Shown here in pieces: positions 9,781 through 20,012 of a stretch of 64,000 bases of DNA. The notes under the pieces are model-generated. The model saw only the letters and a program-made list of their open reading frames with translations. It did not search any database and was not told where the DNA came from. The position numbers and the translations under genes were made by a program. The stretch is from Cylindrotheca closterium. Taxonomy: Eukaryota; Bacillariophyta; Bacillariophyceae; Bacillariales; Bacillariaceae. Each line of letters begins with the position of its first letter. Within the stretch, counting starts at the first letter, position 1. The stretch spans positions 353,829 through 417,828 of the forward strand of contig CAKOGP040001736.1 of assembly GCA_933822405.4 (NCBI GenBank), given 5' to 3'.

Positions 9781-12700
9781 ATGTGTCGATTAGATGCTGA
9801 CGGTTCTGCTACCTTCTCCGTTCAAGGAAGTGGGTCTCGCAGTACAACTGCATTCGACAAAGCTGCCGATAGTAGACCAAGCTTCCTTTCTGGTGGCAAC
9901 AACGACACTACTTCCATTTCGACGTCGAATCGAAATGATGATACAAGCTCAAACACCACCGATTCTTCTCAAGGACGTAAACACAGCGAGCTCGATACCA
10001 AAATGTCTCAGCTCGGATTATACGGACGCCAGAAGGAAACAGGGACGATTCGAAAATGCCTTGAAGACCTGATGACCACCGGGGAAAACAAGCTCGTTTA
10101 CATTTCAGGACTCTCAGGAACTGGTAAGACAGCCCTTGCTGCCACTGTTGCTGATTCCGTGGTCATGAAGAATGGAATCTTCGCCATGGGCAAATTCGAT
10201 CAGAAGCTGCGTGATGAGCCGTATGCTGGTATTGCAGCAGCTGGACGTCACATCTGCGGCGAAATACTGCATCGTAAGAACTCATCCGAGCACATGGATT
10301 TTGAAGACGTTCGCAAGATGATCATCAAGAATGTGGGATCAGAGTTGTCCACACTCGCCATGATCCTTCCCGAGATCGAAGACATTGTTGGTTCGTCTGA
10401 TCTCTTGGCGCAAGACAATATCGCCGGTGGCGACTATGGATCCAACAAGGAACGTCTCAACAATGCCATCCGTACCTTCTTTCGAACTGTTGCAACCTTC
10501 TTCAAGCCTCTTGTGATGGTGTTGGATGACATCCAGTGGGCCGATCTACCGTCCATCAACCTGATGCAGGTATTGATGACGGACGAATCCAGCTCCAACT
10601 TTATGCTCATTGCCCTGTATCGATCGAACGAAGTCGACGAGACACACGTCGTGACCAAGATGATGAAGACTCTTGACGAGAAGGAGAAGGAGTTTGACTT
10701 TGACACCACGAAAATCGAAGTTGGTGATCTCAAAATGGAACAAGTCGATGAGATCTTGGTCGAGCTTTTGCAGCTGCCAAGCTATCGAACTGCCGACTTG
10801 TCAGAGATCATCCACCGCAGGACAGGAGGCAACGCTTTCTTTGTGCTGAATTTCATCGACATGCTCAAGAATCAGCGCCTTGTGGTATACTCGACGGTGG
10901 AAAAGTGTTGGGTATGGGACGAAACCGAGATTGAGCTGGAAACCATCGCCACTGACAACGTTGTGGACATTTTGAAACATCGGATGAAGAATCTACCGAA
11001 GCAAATGCAAGAAGTACTTCAACTCGCAGCATGTCTTGGTGCTAGCTTTCAAGAAAGTGTCCTATCCAAGGTTGCCAATGACTACTTTTCACGCCAGCCT
11101 AATGCTCCCAATGCAGACCGACTGTCAAAATGGTTGACGAAAGCCATTGAGGAAGGTTTCGTCAAGATGGATAATGTTGGATATCGCTGGATTCACGACA
11201 AGGTCCAAGAAGCAGCTCTTTCCATCGCAAGTGGTACTGATCTCACCAAGATGCGCTTCCAAGTTGGTACTATCTTGCTCCGTCGGCTTTCAAGACAAGA
11301 AATGGACCAGGCTTTGTTCGTTGTGGTCAATCTACTGAATGTTGGCATCGGAACGGAAGTGTCGCTTGAGTCAGCTGTCTCTTTTGCCGAGCTCAATCTG
11401 CGGGCAGCTCAGCGAGCCATGAGGTTATCGGGGTTCGAGATTGCCGCTAGCTATGGAGATGTCGCTATTGGACTTCTTCCCGAAGGTCACTGGCAGTCAC
11501 AATACAAGTTGTCCTTGAAGCTCCATACTTTAGCAATTCAAGCACATGGAGTCCTCGGCAATGTTGAAACGATGCAGACTTTGTACGAGGAAGTACTGGG
11601 ACAGCCTGACGTTCTGCTGAACGATCGGCTCCCGCTGCACCATGCGATGCTCGAGTCTCTGTCCGGCCGGGATCCACAAGCCGCAAAAGAGCTTGCCAAC
11701 GAAGTGTTGGAGCAATTGAATCACCCTCTGATGAAAAGTGGGAGAAAGCTGTCCATCTTCAAGCGCTTCAACGTTATCAAAGCGTACGACAGGAACTTGA
11801 ATCCAGACATGGCGTCCACGCTTCCAGTCATGACTGACAAAAATGCACTATCAGCAATGAAAATTCTGTCATCCGTGCTGGTTTTGACCTACGTGACGAA
11901 CAAGGCCGAGCTTCCAGTTGTAACTTCAAAGATGGCGTCACTTGTGAATACCTTTGGAGTATGCGACGAGGCTGCCAACGCCTATTGTTATCGAGGATCT
12001 TTCGCCAGCAACCTCAGGGTAGTCGATGCGCACGCTAAGTTTGCTAAAGTAATCATGGATCGCTCGAAGGATCGCTACTCCAAGGCAGCATCCAAGATGT
12101 ACATATTTTGTCTGATGAGTCATACTCGTGATATTCGTTGGGTCCAGAAGGGATACGAGGAGAACTATCACTACAGTCTGCAGGTTGGTGATATTCAAAT
12201 GGCGTTGTACTCTTTCATGCACGTGCTATATTATGCTCTTGTCAGCGGGCATTCTCTCGAGTCTACGTCAGCTGAGGCGCGACACACCATTCGAAGTCTT
12301 CAGCGAATGAATCGCGGATGGCAGGTTGGTCTGATGACGATTTTGTGGCAAGGAGTATTGAACATGCGGGGTCAATCTGAAGACCCATTTGTGCTAAAGG
12401 GTGAAGCCATGGATGAGACAGCAATGGCTCCAGCGTCACCCGGTACTGTGGATGGCGCCTTGCGAATTGGATTCAAAGCCATTATCTTTGCATTTTGTGG
12501 CAATCACCAAGCAAATGCGGATGAACACATCGACCATATTCAAGCTGCCGCAAGTCAAGTTGCAGGGAACGGAATTTGCTTTTGGTTCGAGGTCTATACT
12601 GCCATCTCTTGTTTGCATTGCGCCCGATCTGCTCCTGGGCGGCATTTTCAAAAGTACAAACGATTTGGACAGCAAACGAGCAAAAGGGTGAAGAAGTGGA

Positions 12701-13041
12701 TTGCCCAAGGTTGTGCGAACCTGAAGCAGCTGGACCTCCTTTTGGACGCAGAGCTAGCTGTGTTGGCTGGCAACGACAAGAAAGCCCGTCAATCCTACAA
12801 GAAATCCATTCGGACCGCAGAGAAGATGCTCCGAGTGAACGATGCTGGACTGGCATCTGAACGATATGGAGAGTATCTCCTGGAACGCGGCAACAAGGAG
12901 GGCGCCCGAGGCGCCTTGACCCACGCCGTCGAGTTCTATTCGCTGTGGGGATCCGATTTGAAGGTCGAGTCCATCCGATCCAAGCACGAAGGACTGCTGC
13001 TACCTTTGAATGTCGAAGGCGGGGAGGTGCTTCGGGTGTAG
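9781..13041 (+). CDS. STAND P-loop NTPase, intronless full-length copy
   Basis: A single 1086-residue frame. The ATG at 9781 was chosen because MCRLDADGSATFS aligns with the starts of copies at 14011 and 61460; an upstream ATG at 9691 would add an unshared 30 residues. Domains: Ser/Thr-rich leader (1-75), AAA_16 ATPase with Walker A GLSGTGKTA at 110-118 and Walker B LVMVLDDIQWAD at 244-255, the WIHDKVQEAA motif near 470-479, then a TPR-like helical region ending SERYGEYLLERGN and FYSLWGSDLKVES. The architecture is that of a signal-transduction NTPase (COG3899-like). It has no introns, unlike copy 1. It shares a 531-bp identical tract with copy 3, pointing to recent duplication or gene conversion. 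Confidence 0.92.
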   Translation: MCRLDADGSATFSVQGSGSRSTTAFDKAADSRPSFLSGGNNDTTSISTSNRNDDTSSNTTDSSQGRKHSELDTKMSQLGLYGRQKETGTIRKCLEDLMTTGENKLVYISGLSGTGKTALAATVADSVVMKNGIFAMGKFDQKLRDEPYAGIAAAGRHICGEILHRKNSSEHMDFEDVRKMIIKNVGSELSTLAMILPEIEDIVGSSDLLAQDNIAGGDYGSNKERLNNAIRTFFRTVATFFKPLVMVLDDIQWADLPSINLMQVLMTDESSSNFMLIALYRSNEVDETHVVTKMMKTLDEKEKEFDFDTTKIEVGDLKMEQVDEILVELLQLPSYRTADLSEIIHRRTGGNAFFVLNFIDMLKNQRLVVYSTVEKCWVWDETEIELETIATDNVVDILKHRMKNLPKQMQEVLQLAACLGASFQESVLSKVANDYFSRQPNAPNADRLSKWLTKAIEEGFVKMDNVGYRWIHDKVQEAALSIASGTDLTKMRFQVGTILLRRLSRQEMDQALFVVVNLLNVGIGTEVSLESAVSFAELNLRAAQRAMRLSGFEIAASYGDVAIGLLPEGHWQSQYKLSLKLHTLAIQAHGVLGNVETMQTLYEEVLGQPDVLLNDRLPLHHAMLESLSGRDPQAAKELANEVLEQLNHPLMKSGRKLSIFKRFNVIKAYDRNLNPDMASTLPVMTDKNALSAMKILSSVLVLTYVTNKAELPVVTSKMASLVNTFGVCDEAANAYCYRGSFASNLRVVDAHAKFAKVIMDRSKDRYSKAASKMYIFCLMSHTRDIRWVQKGYEENYHYSLQVGDIQMALYSFMHVLYYALVSGHSLESTSAEARHTIRSLQRMNRGWQVGLMTILWQGVLNMRGQSEDPFVLKGEAMDETAMAPASPGTVDGALRIGFKAIIFAFCGNHQANADEHIDHIQAAASQVAGNGICFWFEVYTAISCLHCARSAPGRHFQKYKRFGQQTSKRVKKWIAQGCANLKQLDLLLDAELAVLAGNDKKARQSYKKSIRTAEKMLRVNDAGLASERYGEYLLERGNKEGARGALTHAVEFYSLWGSDLKVESIRSKHEGLLLPLNVEGGEVLRV

Positions 13042-14010
13042 TTGGAATACATGCATATATTTGAAAATAGTGTACATAGAAATGTATGAGGTTAGGATAG
13101 CTTACATATATTTAATTTAATTTTTTGCTGAGATGTTGGTTCCATGTGGGTTCCAACCATCCAGCTTTCTACATTGAGGTCCAATACCCGTGGAACCATA
13201 AATATTGGCCCACCTTGCAGCATACCCTATCACCGCATCATTCGTTGCGTTAAGCAGGATATCTCGATCTTTTATCTCTCATGTCGATCTGCCATTTTAC
13301 ATGGATCATTCCGTCAAGTAGGACACCATGGTACTCACTACAGGCCTATGTAGGATATTGTAAGCCCACGATTGCATTCGGCTGAAGCCCCCATTGACAA
13401 TTCCACATTTTTTCCACTGTTTCTACCAATAATTGAACACAGCCCCACATAATTGATTGGGCACGACCTGCTCTAACTGATCCACAGGCCACCCCTTTCG
13501 TCCTTAGTATCGCGCTTCTGATTTCCATAGATCCATCATGGCACCTATTGCCCTGATACTTTATTATTCTTCGACTCGACGATTGTGCCTGCAGGATTGC
13601 ACGAGAGTTGTTGGACCCGCCTAGCTAGAATAGGTTTGTGGGCTGAATTTTGCTTACCGACAGTGTAATTTCATAATATATTTTGATATTTTCTGAAGAG
13701 TTTGTGTGTTCGTACCGGTACCATAGTTTCCTTCCCCGCTTATTCTACAATGAAATTGGAAAAAGGAGGGGTTCATTGTGCTCTTCCGCACAGAAGTCGT
13801 AAAAAACCTGGTACCGTACAAATATTTGAACTTATCGGAGAAACCACTTCGCCAAGAACGATGTAGAGCCCTTATTTAGGAAACCGCGAGATAGACGCCG
13901 TGGCGCCTCTCCAAAAAGAACAAAAAGTCAATCAACGTCATTTTGGTTGCGATATGAACTTCATCACACAAAATTACAAAATTGGAAAATCACGGTTTTG
14001 ATCCAGCAAA
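13042..14010. other. Intergenic between STAND copies 2 and 3
   Basis: No gene seen. A TACCGGTA palindrome lies at 13713-13720. CCCTTATTTAG (13869-13879) and AGACGCCG (13893-13900), about 110-140 bp before the copy 3 start, recur upstream of copy 4 and may be promoter elements. Confidence 0.5.
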
Positions 14011-16614
14011 ATGTGTGGAGTGGATAGTAACAATTCTGCTTCCTTTTCAGGTCAAGGAAGTGGGTCTCGCAGTACAACTACATTCAACAAAGCTGCCGAT
14101 AGTAGACCAGGTAGCTTCCATTCAGGTGGAAACGACAACACTTCAATTCCCACTTCGTCGAAGACGAAAAATCGCCATCATGATACAAGCTCAAACACCA
14201 CCGATTCTTCTCAAGGAAGTCAAGAAAAGAAGCTCGATACCAAAATTTCTCAGCTCGGGTTGTACGGACGCCAGAAGGAAACAGGGACGATTCGAAAATG
14301 CCTCGAAGACCTGGTAATCACCGGGAAAAACAAGCTCGTTTACATTTCAGGACTCTCAGGAACTGGTAAGACAGCCCTTGCTGCCACTGTTGCTGATTCC
14401 GTAATCAAGAAGAATGGAATCTTCGCCATGGGCAAATTCGATCAGAAGCTGCGTGATGAGCCGTATGCTGGTATTGCAGCAGCTGGACGCCACATCTGCG
14501 GCGAAATACTGCATCGTAAGAACTCATCCGAGCACATGGATTTTGAAGATGTTCGCAAGATGATCATCAAGAATGTGGGATCAGAGCTGTCCACACTCGC
14601 CATGATCCTTCCCGAGATCGAAGACATTGTTGGTTCGTCTGATCTCTTGGCGCAAGACAATATCGCCGGTGGCGACTATGGATCCAACAAGGAACGTCTC
14701 AACAATGCCATCCGTACCTTCTTTCGAACTGTTGCAACCTTCTTCAAGCCTCTTGTGATGGTGTTGGATGACATCCAGTGGGCCGATCTACCGTCCATCA
14801 ACCTGATGCAGGTATTGATGACGGACGAATCCAGCTCCAACTTTATGCTCATTGCCCTGTATCGATCGAACGAAGTCGACGAGACACACGTCGTGACCAA
14901 GATGATGAAGACTCTTGACGAGAAGGAGAAGGAGTTTGACTTTGACACCACGAAAATCGAAGTTGGTGATCTCAAAATGGAACAAGTCGATGAGATCTTG
15001 GTCGAGCTTTTGCAGCTGCCAAGCTATCGAACTGCCGACTTGTCAGAGATCATCCACCGCAGGACAGGAGGCAACGCTTTCTTTGTGCTGAATTTCATCG
15101 ACATGCTCAAGAATCAGCATCTTTTGGTATACTCGAAGGTGGAAAAGTGTTGGGTATGGGACGAAACCGAGATTGAGCTGGAAACCATCGCAACTGACAA
15201 CGTTGTGGACATTTTGAAACAACGGATGAAGAATCTACCGAAGCAAATGCGAGAAGTACTTCAACTCGCAGCATGTCTTGGTGCCAACGAAGTGTTGGAG
15301 CAATTGAATCACCCTCTGATGAAAAGTGGGAGAAAGCTGTCCATCTTCAAGCGCTTCAACGTTATCAAAGCGTACGACAGGAACTTGAATCCAGACATGG
15401 CGTCCACACTTCCAGTCATGACTGACAAAAATGCACTATCAGCAATGAAAATTCTGTCATCCTTGTTGATTTTGACCTACGTGACGAACAAGGCCGAGCT
15501 TCCAGTTGTAACTTCAAAGATGGCGTCACTTGTGAATACCTTTGGAGTATGCGACGAGGCTGCCAACGCCTATTGTTTTCGAGGGACCTTCGCTACCGAT
15601 CTTAGGGTAATCGACGCACATGCAAAGTTTGCGAAAGGAATCATGGATCGCTCGAAGGATCGTTACTCCAAGGCAGCATCCAAGATGTACATATTTTGTC
15701 TGATGAGTTACACCCGTGATATTCGTTGGGTCCAGAAGGGATACGAGGAGAACTATCACTACAGTCTACAGGTTGGGGATATCCAAATGGCGTTGTATTC
15801 CTTCATGATCGATCTGTACTATGCTCTTGTCAGTGGACATTCCCTCGAGGCTATTGCAACCGAAGCACGACACAAACTGAAAAGTCTCGCAAGAATGAAT
15901 CGCGGATGGCAGATTGGCCTCATGACGATTCTATTGCAAGGAGTATTGAATATGCAGGGACAATCGGAAGACCCCTTTGTGCTCAAGGGCGAAGCCATGG
16001 ATGAGACCGCAATGGCTCCTGCGTCGCCTTTTTCCTTGGACGGTGCCATAAGAATTGGATCCAAAGCCATTATCTATGCCTTTTGTGGCAATCATCAAGC
16101 AAATGCAGACCAGCATATGGAACACGTCCAAAATGCCGCAATTCAACTTGCAGGGAACGGAATTGGCTTTTGGTTCGAGGTCTATACTGCCATCTCTTCT
16201 TTGCATTGCGCCCGATCTGCCTCGGGCCGTCAATTCAAAAAGTACCAACGATTTGGACAGCAAACCAGCAAAAGGGTGAAGAAATGGATTGCCCAAGGTT
16301 GTGCCAACCTGAAACAGCTGGACTTCCTTTTGGACGCAGAGCTGGCCGTGTTGGCTGGCAACGACAAGAAAGCCCGTCAGTGTTACAAGAAATCCATTCG
16401 GACCGCAGAGAAGATGCTCCGAGTGAACGATGCTGGACTGGCATCTGAACGATATGGAGAGTATTTATTGCTGGAACATCATCATGGCAACAAGGAGGGC
16501 GCCCGAGGCGCCTTGACCCACGCCGTCGAGTTCTATTCGCTGTGGGGATCCGATTTGAAGGTCGAGTCTATTCGCTCCAAGCACGAAGAGTTGCTCCGGC
16601 CGTCGATTGTATAG
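14011..16614 (+). CDS. STAND P-loop NTPase with in-frame internal deletion
   Basis: A single frame of 867 residues, about 218 shorter than its neighbour. The N-terminus, Walker A (GLSGTGKTA) and Walker B (LDDIQWAD) match copy 2. At QLAACLGA the sequence jumps straight to NEVLEQLNHPLM, removing the WIHDKVQEAA motif and the start of the helical region. The missing piece corresponds to 654 nt (11043-11696 of copy 2), exactly 218 codons, with a TGC microhomology at the junction near 15281-15284. The frame stays open to a normal C-terminus. It keeps the nucleotide-binding core but loses the region that in STAND proteins links switch to sensor, so it could be a dominant variant or a gene beginning to decay. 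Confidence 0.85.
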   Translation: MCGVDSNNSASFSGQGSGSRSTTTFNKAADSRPGSFHSGGNDNTSIPTSSKTKNRHHDTSSNTTDSSQGSQEKKLDTKISQLGLYGRQKETGTIRKCLEDLVITGKNKLVYISGLSGTGKTALAATVADSVIKKNGIFAMGKFDQKLRDEPYAGIAAAGRHICGEILHRKNSSEHMDFEDVRKMIIKNVGSELSTLAMILPEIEDIVGSSDLLAQDNIAGGDYGSNKERLNNAIRTFFRTVATFFKPLVMVLDDIQWADLPSINLMQVLMTDESSSNFMLIALYRSNEVDETHVVTKMMKTLDEKEKEFDFDTTKIEVGDLKMEQVDEILVELLQLPSYRTADLSEIIHRRTGGNAFFVLNFIDMLKNQHLLVYSKVEKCWVWDETEIELETIATDNVVDILKQRMKNLPKQMREVLQLAACLGANEVLEQLNHPLMKSGRKLSIFKRFNVIKAYDRNLNPDMASTLPVMTDKNALSAMKILSSLLILTYVTNKAELPVVTSKMASLVNTFGVCDEAANAYCFRGTFATDLRVIDAHAKFAKGIMDRSKDRYSKAASKMYIFCLMSYTRDIRWVQKGYEENYHYSLQVGDIQMALYSFMIDLYYALVSGHSLEAIATEARHKLKSLARMNRGWQIGLMTILLQGVLNMQGQSEDPFVLKGEAMDETAMAPASPFSLDGAIRIGSKAIIYAFCGNHQANADQHMEHVQNAAIQLAGNGIGFWFEVYTAISSLHCARSASGRQFKKYQRFGQQTSKRVKKWIAQGCANLKQLDFLLDAELAVLAGNDKKARQCYKKSIRTAEKMLRVNDAGLASERYGEYLLLEHHHGNKEGARGALTHAVEFYSLWGSDLKVESIRSKHEELLRPSIV

Positions 16615-17755
16615 GATTTGCGGTCTATGCTATTACTATAGTACTCGTGGGAAAAAATGGGATTACATCAATATAGATTGTATAATATCTAAAAAGAAAG
16701 TAGAAGATGCCTTGCCTCGATTCTCGCATGATGCTGCATGACATACCATATGTTCATCAATCTGAGTTAGTAGCATTGTCAATGTGTCAAGTGGTATAGT
16801 GGTGGTATGATGATGCATGAAAAAGAAGAAGTCCAGGCAGCATAATAAGCAACACCATGGCCGAATCCTACAACGCACCCAATCGCTCATCTTCAGTATT
16901 ACATATAATTGTAGGCAGGACCTATTCTAATATAAAAGTATATTTTAAAATACATACTATTATAAAACCACTATAGTATAATAATCCCCCTCACGATTGG
17001 GGAACAGCAGCAATGATTCCTTTCCACAATGAATGAAAGAATGAAAGTATGTATGTATGTATGCATGAATGAATGGACTGTTGCTGTAACGAGACACCAA
17101 CATGATCATACAAGTCTCGTACCGGTATGGTACCAATTGATGTCACTCGTTATCATTCATCCACAGCCACAACTTGGTTGAAGAGTTCTTGATTTGGTTG
17201 GTCACTTGCAAAAAGAAGTTTTTGTTCGTTCGATCGATCGATCGATGAAGTACTGATTGAATCAATCAATGTTGCAATCCATCGGAAATGATAGGATGCA
17301 TCGGCAGTACAAGCAACAACCGAAGTTATTGTGTGTTTGGGCCTTGTTAGTGTGTAGTTTATATGTGAAAGAAAGGAGCAAATGGACAACATTTGCTCCT
17401 CCTCCACCACTTTGATTCGCATGATGATCCTTATCTTATCATCATTCGATTCACACTCAACGAGGAACAACACCACAAAAACGTATTGTACCATGACACG
17501 AAACCGATTTGTTTCGTGTTGTTTTGTTGCTTCCTTTATTCCTTCGTTGTGTGAACGGTCCGAGTGTAGTGTCACGGAAGGATCTGTATTATTGTAGGAG
17601 TGGGCCGTTGTTGTTGTTTTTCCATTTTTGGCTCATCCCCATACATAGGATATACACGCAATAAAGTTGCGCACAAGCCTCAAGCCTTGTGTGCGTGCGT
17701 ATGTCACTGATCAATCACTGATCATAATACATATAATAGTAAAGACAACTGACAT
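16615..17755. other. Intergenic with simple repeats
   Basis: No gene seen. ATGAATG/ATGT tetranucleotide tracts lie at about 17029-17080, a CGATCGATCGAT tract at about 17230-17245, and a TACCGGTA palindrome at 17120-17127. The 140-residue minus frame at 17153-17575 has no paralog and looks fortuitous. Confidence 0.5.
17029..17080. repeat. Tetranucleotide microsatellite
   Basis: Imperfect runs of GAAT, ATGT and ATGA units in direct succession. Confidence 0.7.
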
Positions 17756-18652
17756 TCAAAAGGAATAGGTGGTACGAATGTTACCTTGATGAGCAGCAGC
17801 AGAAGTAGCAGCAGCAGCACTCTTGTGGTATCGTTGACTACGTTCGTATTGCTTGAACTTGCGGACTGCCACTTCCATGCCGGACATTTTGCCTTCCATT
17901 AAGGATTCGTCCATGGTGAGAAGAGTGGATACATCGCTTTGGGAGGCATCATCGTCGTCATCATCAAAGTCGAATTCCAATGGATCTCGCGACATGTGAT
18001 GAATCTTCTTTTCCAAATACGATCGCTTTTGAGGAGAAAGATTGGAATTCTCCACTTGAAGTTGCAAGGAATACAATTCCCGTTTGGGATTGTAATCTCT
18101 CCAAAACAGAGCATTCTCCTCCACGTCCACATCTTCAAAATCCCCATCGTAATCATCCCCGGCACCGACATGATCGTAAATCCAATCGCTGGTGCCACAA
18201 CAAGGATCTGTGAGATTGTAAGCAATGTACGAAAAGAATCCCATGGTCACGTAAGGATTGTTGGTGTGAAAGGGGACGCGATTGGTGTTGGAAGCTTCTT
18301 GTTGCCTCGCCGCCTTTCTGCTTCTTCTACCGGTAGTACCGGTAGCACCGACAGTACCGGTAGGTGATCTTCGTAGTTGCGTGGTTTGAATCTTGTGACG
18401 ATGCGCACGTTGCATCGTTTTCAAACGTTGCGAACCGGAAGGATGATCCATGGGTTCATAATCTTGATAGAAGCACGACTCATCTTCTTCATCCTCGTAT
18501 TCGCCATCCTTCTCTTCTCCTCCTCCTGCTCGATGCAGCAATGGAGTCAATTCCAATCTTGGAGGAAGCTTGCTTGGTCCAATGGTGTTCAACACCATTG
18601 TAGTTTGAATCAAATTCTGTTCGTGTGTGAGAAACATGATGATAAGAGTCAC
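17756..18652 (-). CDS. Unrecognised acidic protein with DPCCG motif, copy A
   Basis: A 298-residue protein of no recognised family. It has an acidic stretch near residue 50 (GEYEDEEDES), a basic Thr/Arg-rich segment with TGTVGATGTTGR near 100, then the motif FFSYIAYNLTDPCCG with DPCCG from residue 149. A second acidic run (DFDDDDDDAS) and an Ala-rich tail follow. The neighbour at 19419-20012 on the same strand shares F[FW]SY followed by DPCCG and acidic flanks, so the two form a family. The two adjacent cysteines after Pro could bind a metal or be lipid-modified (speculation). No signal peptide is obvious. A later ATG (residue 19) is an alternative start. Confidence 0.65.
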   Translation of the reverse strand: MTLIIMFLTHEQNLIQTTMVLNTIGPSKLPPRLELTPLLHRAGGGEEKDGEYEDEEDESCFYQDYEPMDHPSGSQRLKTMQRAHRHKIQTTQLRRSPTGTVGATGTTGRRSRKAARQQEASNTNRVPFHTNNPYVTMGFFSYIAYNLTDPCCGTSDWIYDHVGAGDDYDGDFEDVDVEENALFWRDYNPKRELYSLQLQVENSNLSPQKRSYLEKKIHHMSRDPLEFDFDDDDDDASQSDVSTLLTMDESLMEGKMSGMEVAVRKFKQYERSQRYHKSAAAATSAAAHQGNIRTTYSF

Positions 18653-19418
18653 GCTATCCTAGCCTAGCGAGGACAATGAATAAATGAATGAATGACTGAG
18701 AGATAATAGAAAAGGACAACTTCCTTTCAGTACAGTATACCGATATTCGATATACAGTAGGTACTTGGTTGCACTGAGAAGACAAGAAGCAAAGAAGATG
18801 AGGAACACACGATCGATCCTTTTTCTTTTTTTGGAGGCAAAAGAAAGAGGTGCGTGTGAGATTTTCAAATTTACCAACTACCAGATTCTACGAACGTTGG
18901 AGTGGGAAAACGAGCCGTCCACTCGTAGAATGCCGTATGATTTTGCACTCACATTTCCGTTCGGTATAGTCGTTGGAGCTCGAACGGATACTTTCAAGTT
19001 TTGTGTGGGTTGTGTGTGACTTCTTACTCTTGAACTTGCTTGAATCAAAATTCAAAAACAGGGGCAATATTCGAAGGGTGGATTATGGGGAAGAAAGTAT
19101 TTGAAAAGTAAATGGTGACTGCGACTGACTCTGACTGCGATTCAATCTTAATCGTATTTTAATAGTATCGTTGGTGCATTCTATAGTAGTATGGTACTAG
19201 ATGATGCCTTGTCGTATATACGTAATGTGTTATTCATTTTATAAAAGTACAGATATACAGATAGAACGTGAGTATGAAACAGTCGAGTTGGCAATGATGC
19301 CCAGGCGGGGGGTGATGTGTGAAATTTTAAAATGATGAATGCATGCCAGTTCACTCCACTTCTTTGCATGTCTGCAAACAATCAAACAAACATACAAACA
19401 TACACCAGAAATTGTACT
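18653..19418. other. Intergenic between DPCCG paralogs
   Basis: No gene seen; this must include the promoter of copy A and the 3' region of copy B. AT-rich, without clear repeats. Confidence 0.45.
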
Positions 19419-20012
19419 TTAAAACTCAGCCATGGTCTTCATGAAAGGACGGTTTTCTTCGGTAAACGATTGATCGTGGTCTCCCTCTAGTGTAGACTCA
19501 TCATCGTCATCATCGTCGCAGCTCTCATCATCATGTTCTGTTGCTGTTCCATCCTTGAAAAATACCATGTCTTCTTCAAACAGTAATCCTGTCGTCGAAG
19601 AATCTAGATGATTCTTCTTGGCGGAGCTACTATAAAAGACACGTTCCAAATCACCACAGCAGGGATCAACCACCGAATGGTACACATAACTCCAAAAGGA
19701 ATCCAAATCCGGACGATCCGCATCTTGTCCCGGATAATGTTGAGCTCGATTGAAACTTGGTTGAATGTTGTTGGTGGTGCTTCTTGTGTGATCCGGTGCT
19801 TGCTCTCGATGTTTCATTTCATACACAAATTGTGCTTGTTTCTGATCGCCGCCGCCGCCGCCGTCGTGGTCATCGTCGTCAAAGGGATCGAAAATCTTTC
19901 TGCGAATCGTCGTTCGTGGCTGAAGCACATTGGCACTTTTCGGTGACAGGTTGACAGATTTCGGACTGGGTGGGGAATGGATTCGGTCCCGGTTGCATCT
20001 TCGAAAGCCCAT
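19419..20012 (-). CDS. Unrecognised acidic protein with DPCCG motif, copy B
   Basis: A 197-residue relative of 17756-18652. The N-terminus is Ser/Pro-rich and basic (SPPSPKS, SPKSAN), then an acidic run, an Asp/Gly tract, and the shared core FWSYVYHSVVDPCCG with DPCCG from residue 116. A second acidic cluster (DDESCDDDDDDES) precedes a short tail. Outside the core the two proteins share composition more than sequence, suggesting an old duplication under selection mainly at the core. The family is not recognised; it may be diatom-restricted (inference). Confidence 0.65.
   Translation of the reverse strand: MGFRRCNRDRIHSPPSPKSVNLSPKSANVLQPRTTIRRKIFDPFDDDDHDGGGGGDQKQAQFVYEMKHREQAPDHTRSTTNNIQPSFNRAQHYPGQDADRPDLDSFWSYVYHSVVDPCCGDLERVFYSSSAKKNHLDSSTTGLLFEEDMVFFKDGTATEHDDESCDDDDDDESTLEGDHDQSFTEENRPFMKTMAEF

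Noticed and set aside
10434..10733. Minus-strand frame over STAND copy 2, identical to one over copy 3
   Set aside because: A shadow of the conserved ATPase; the identity reflects the sense-strand tract.
17153..17575. 140-residue minus frame
   Set aside because: Includes translated simple repeat (CGAT) and has no protein signature.
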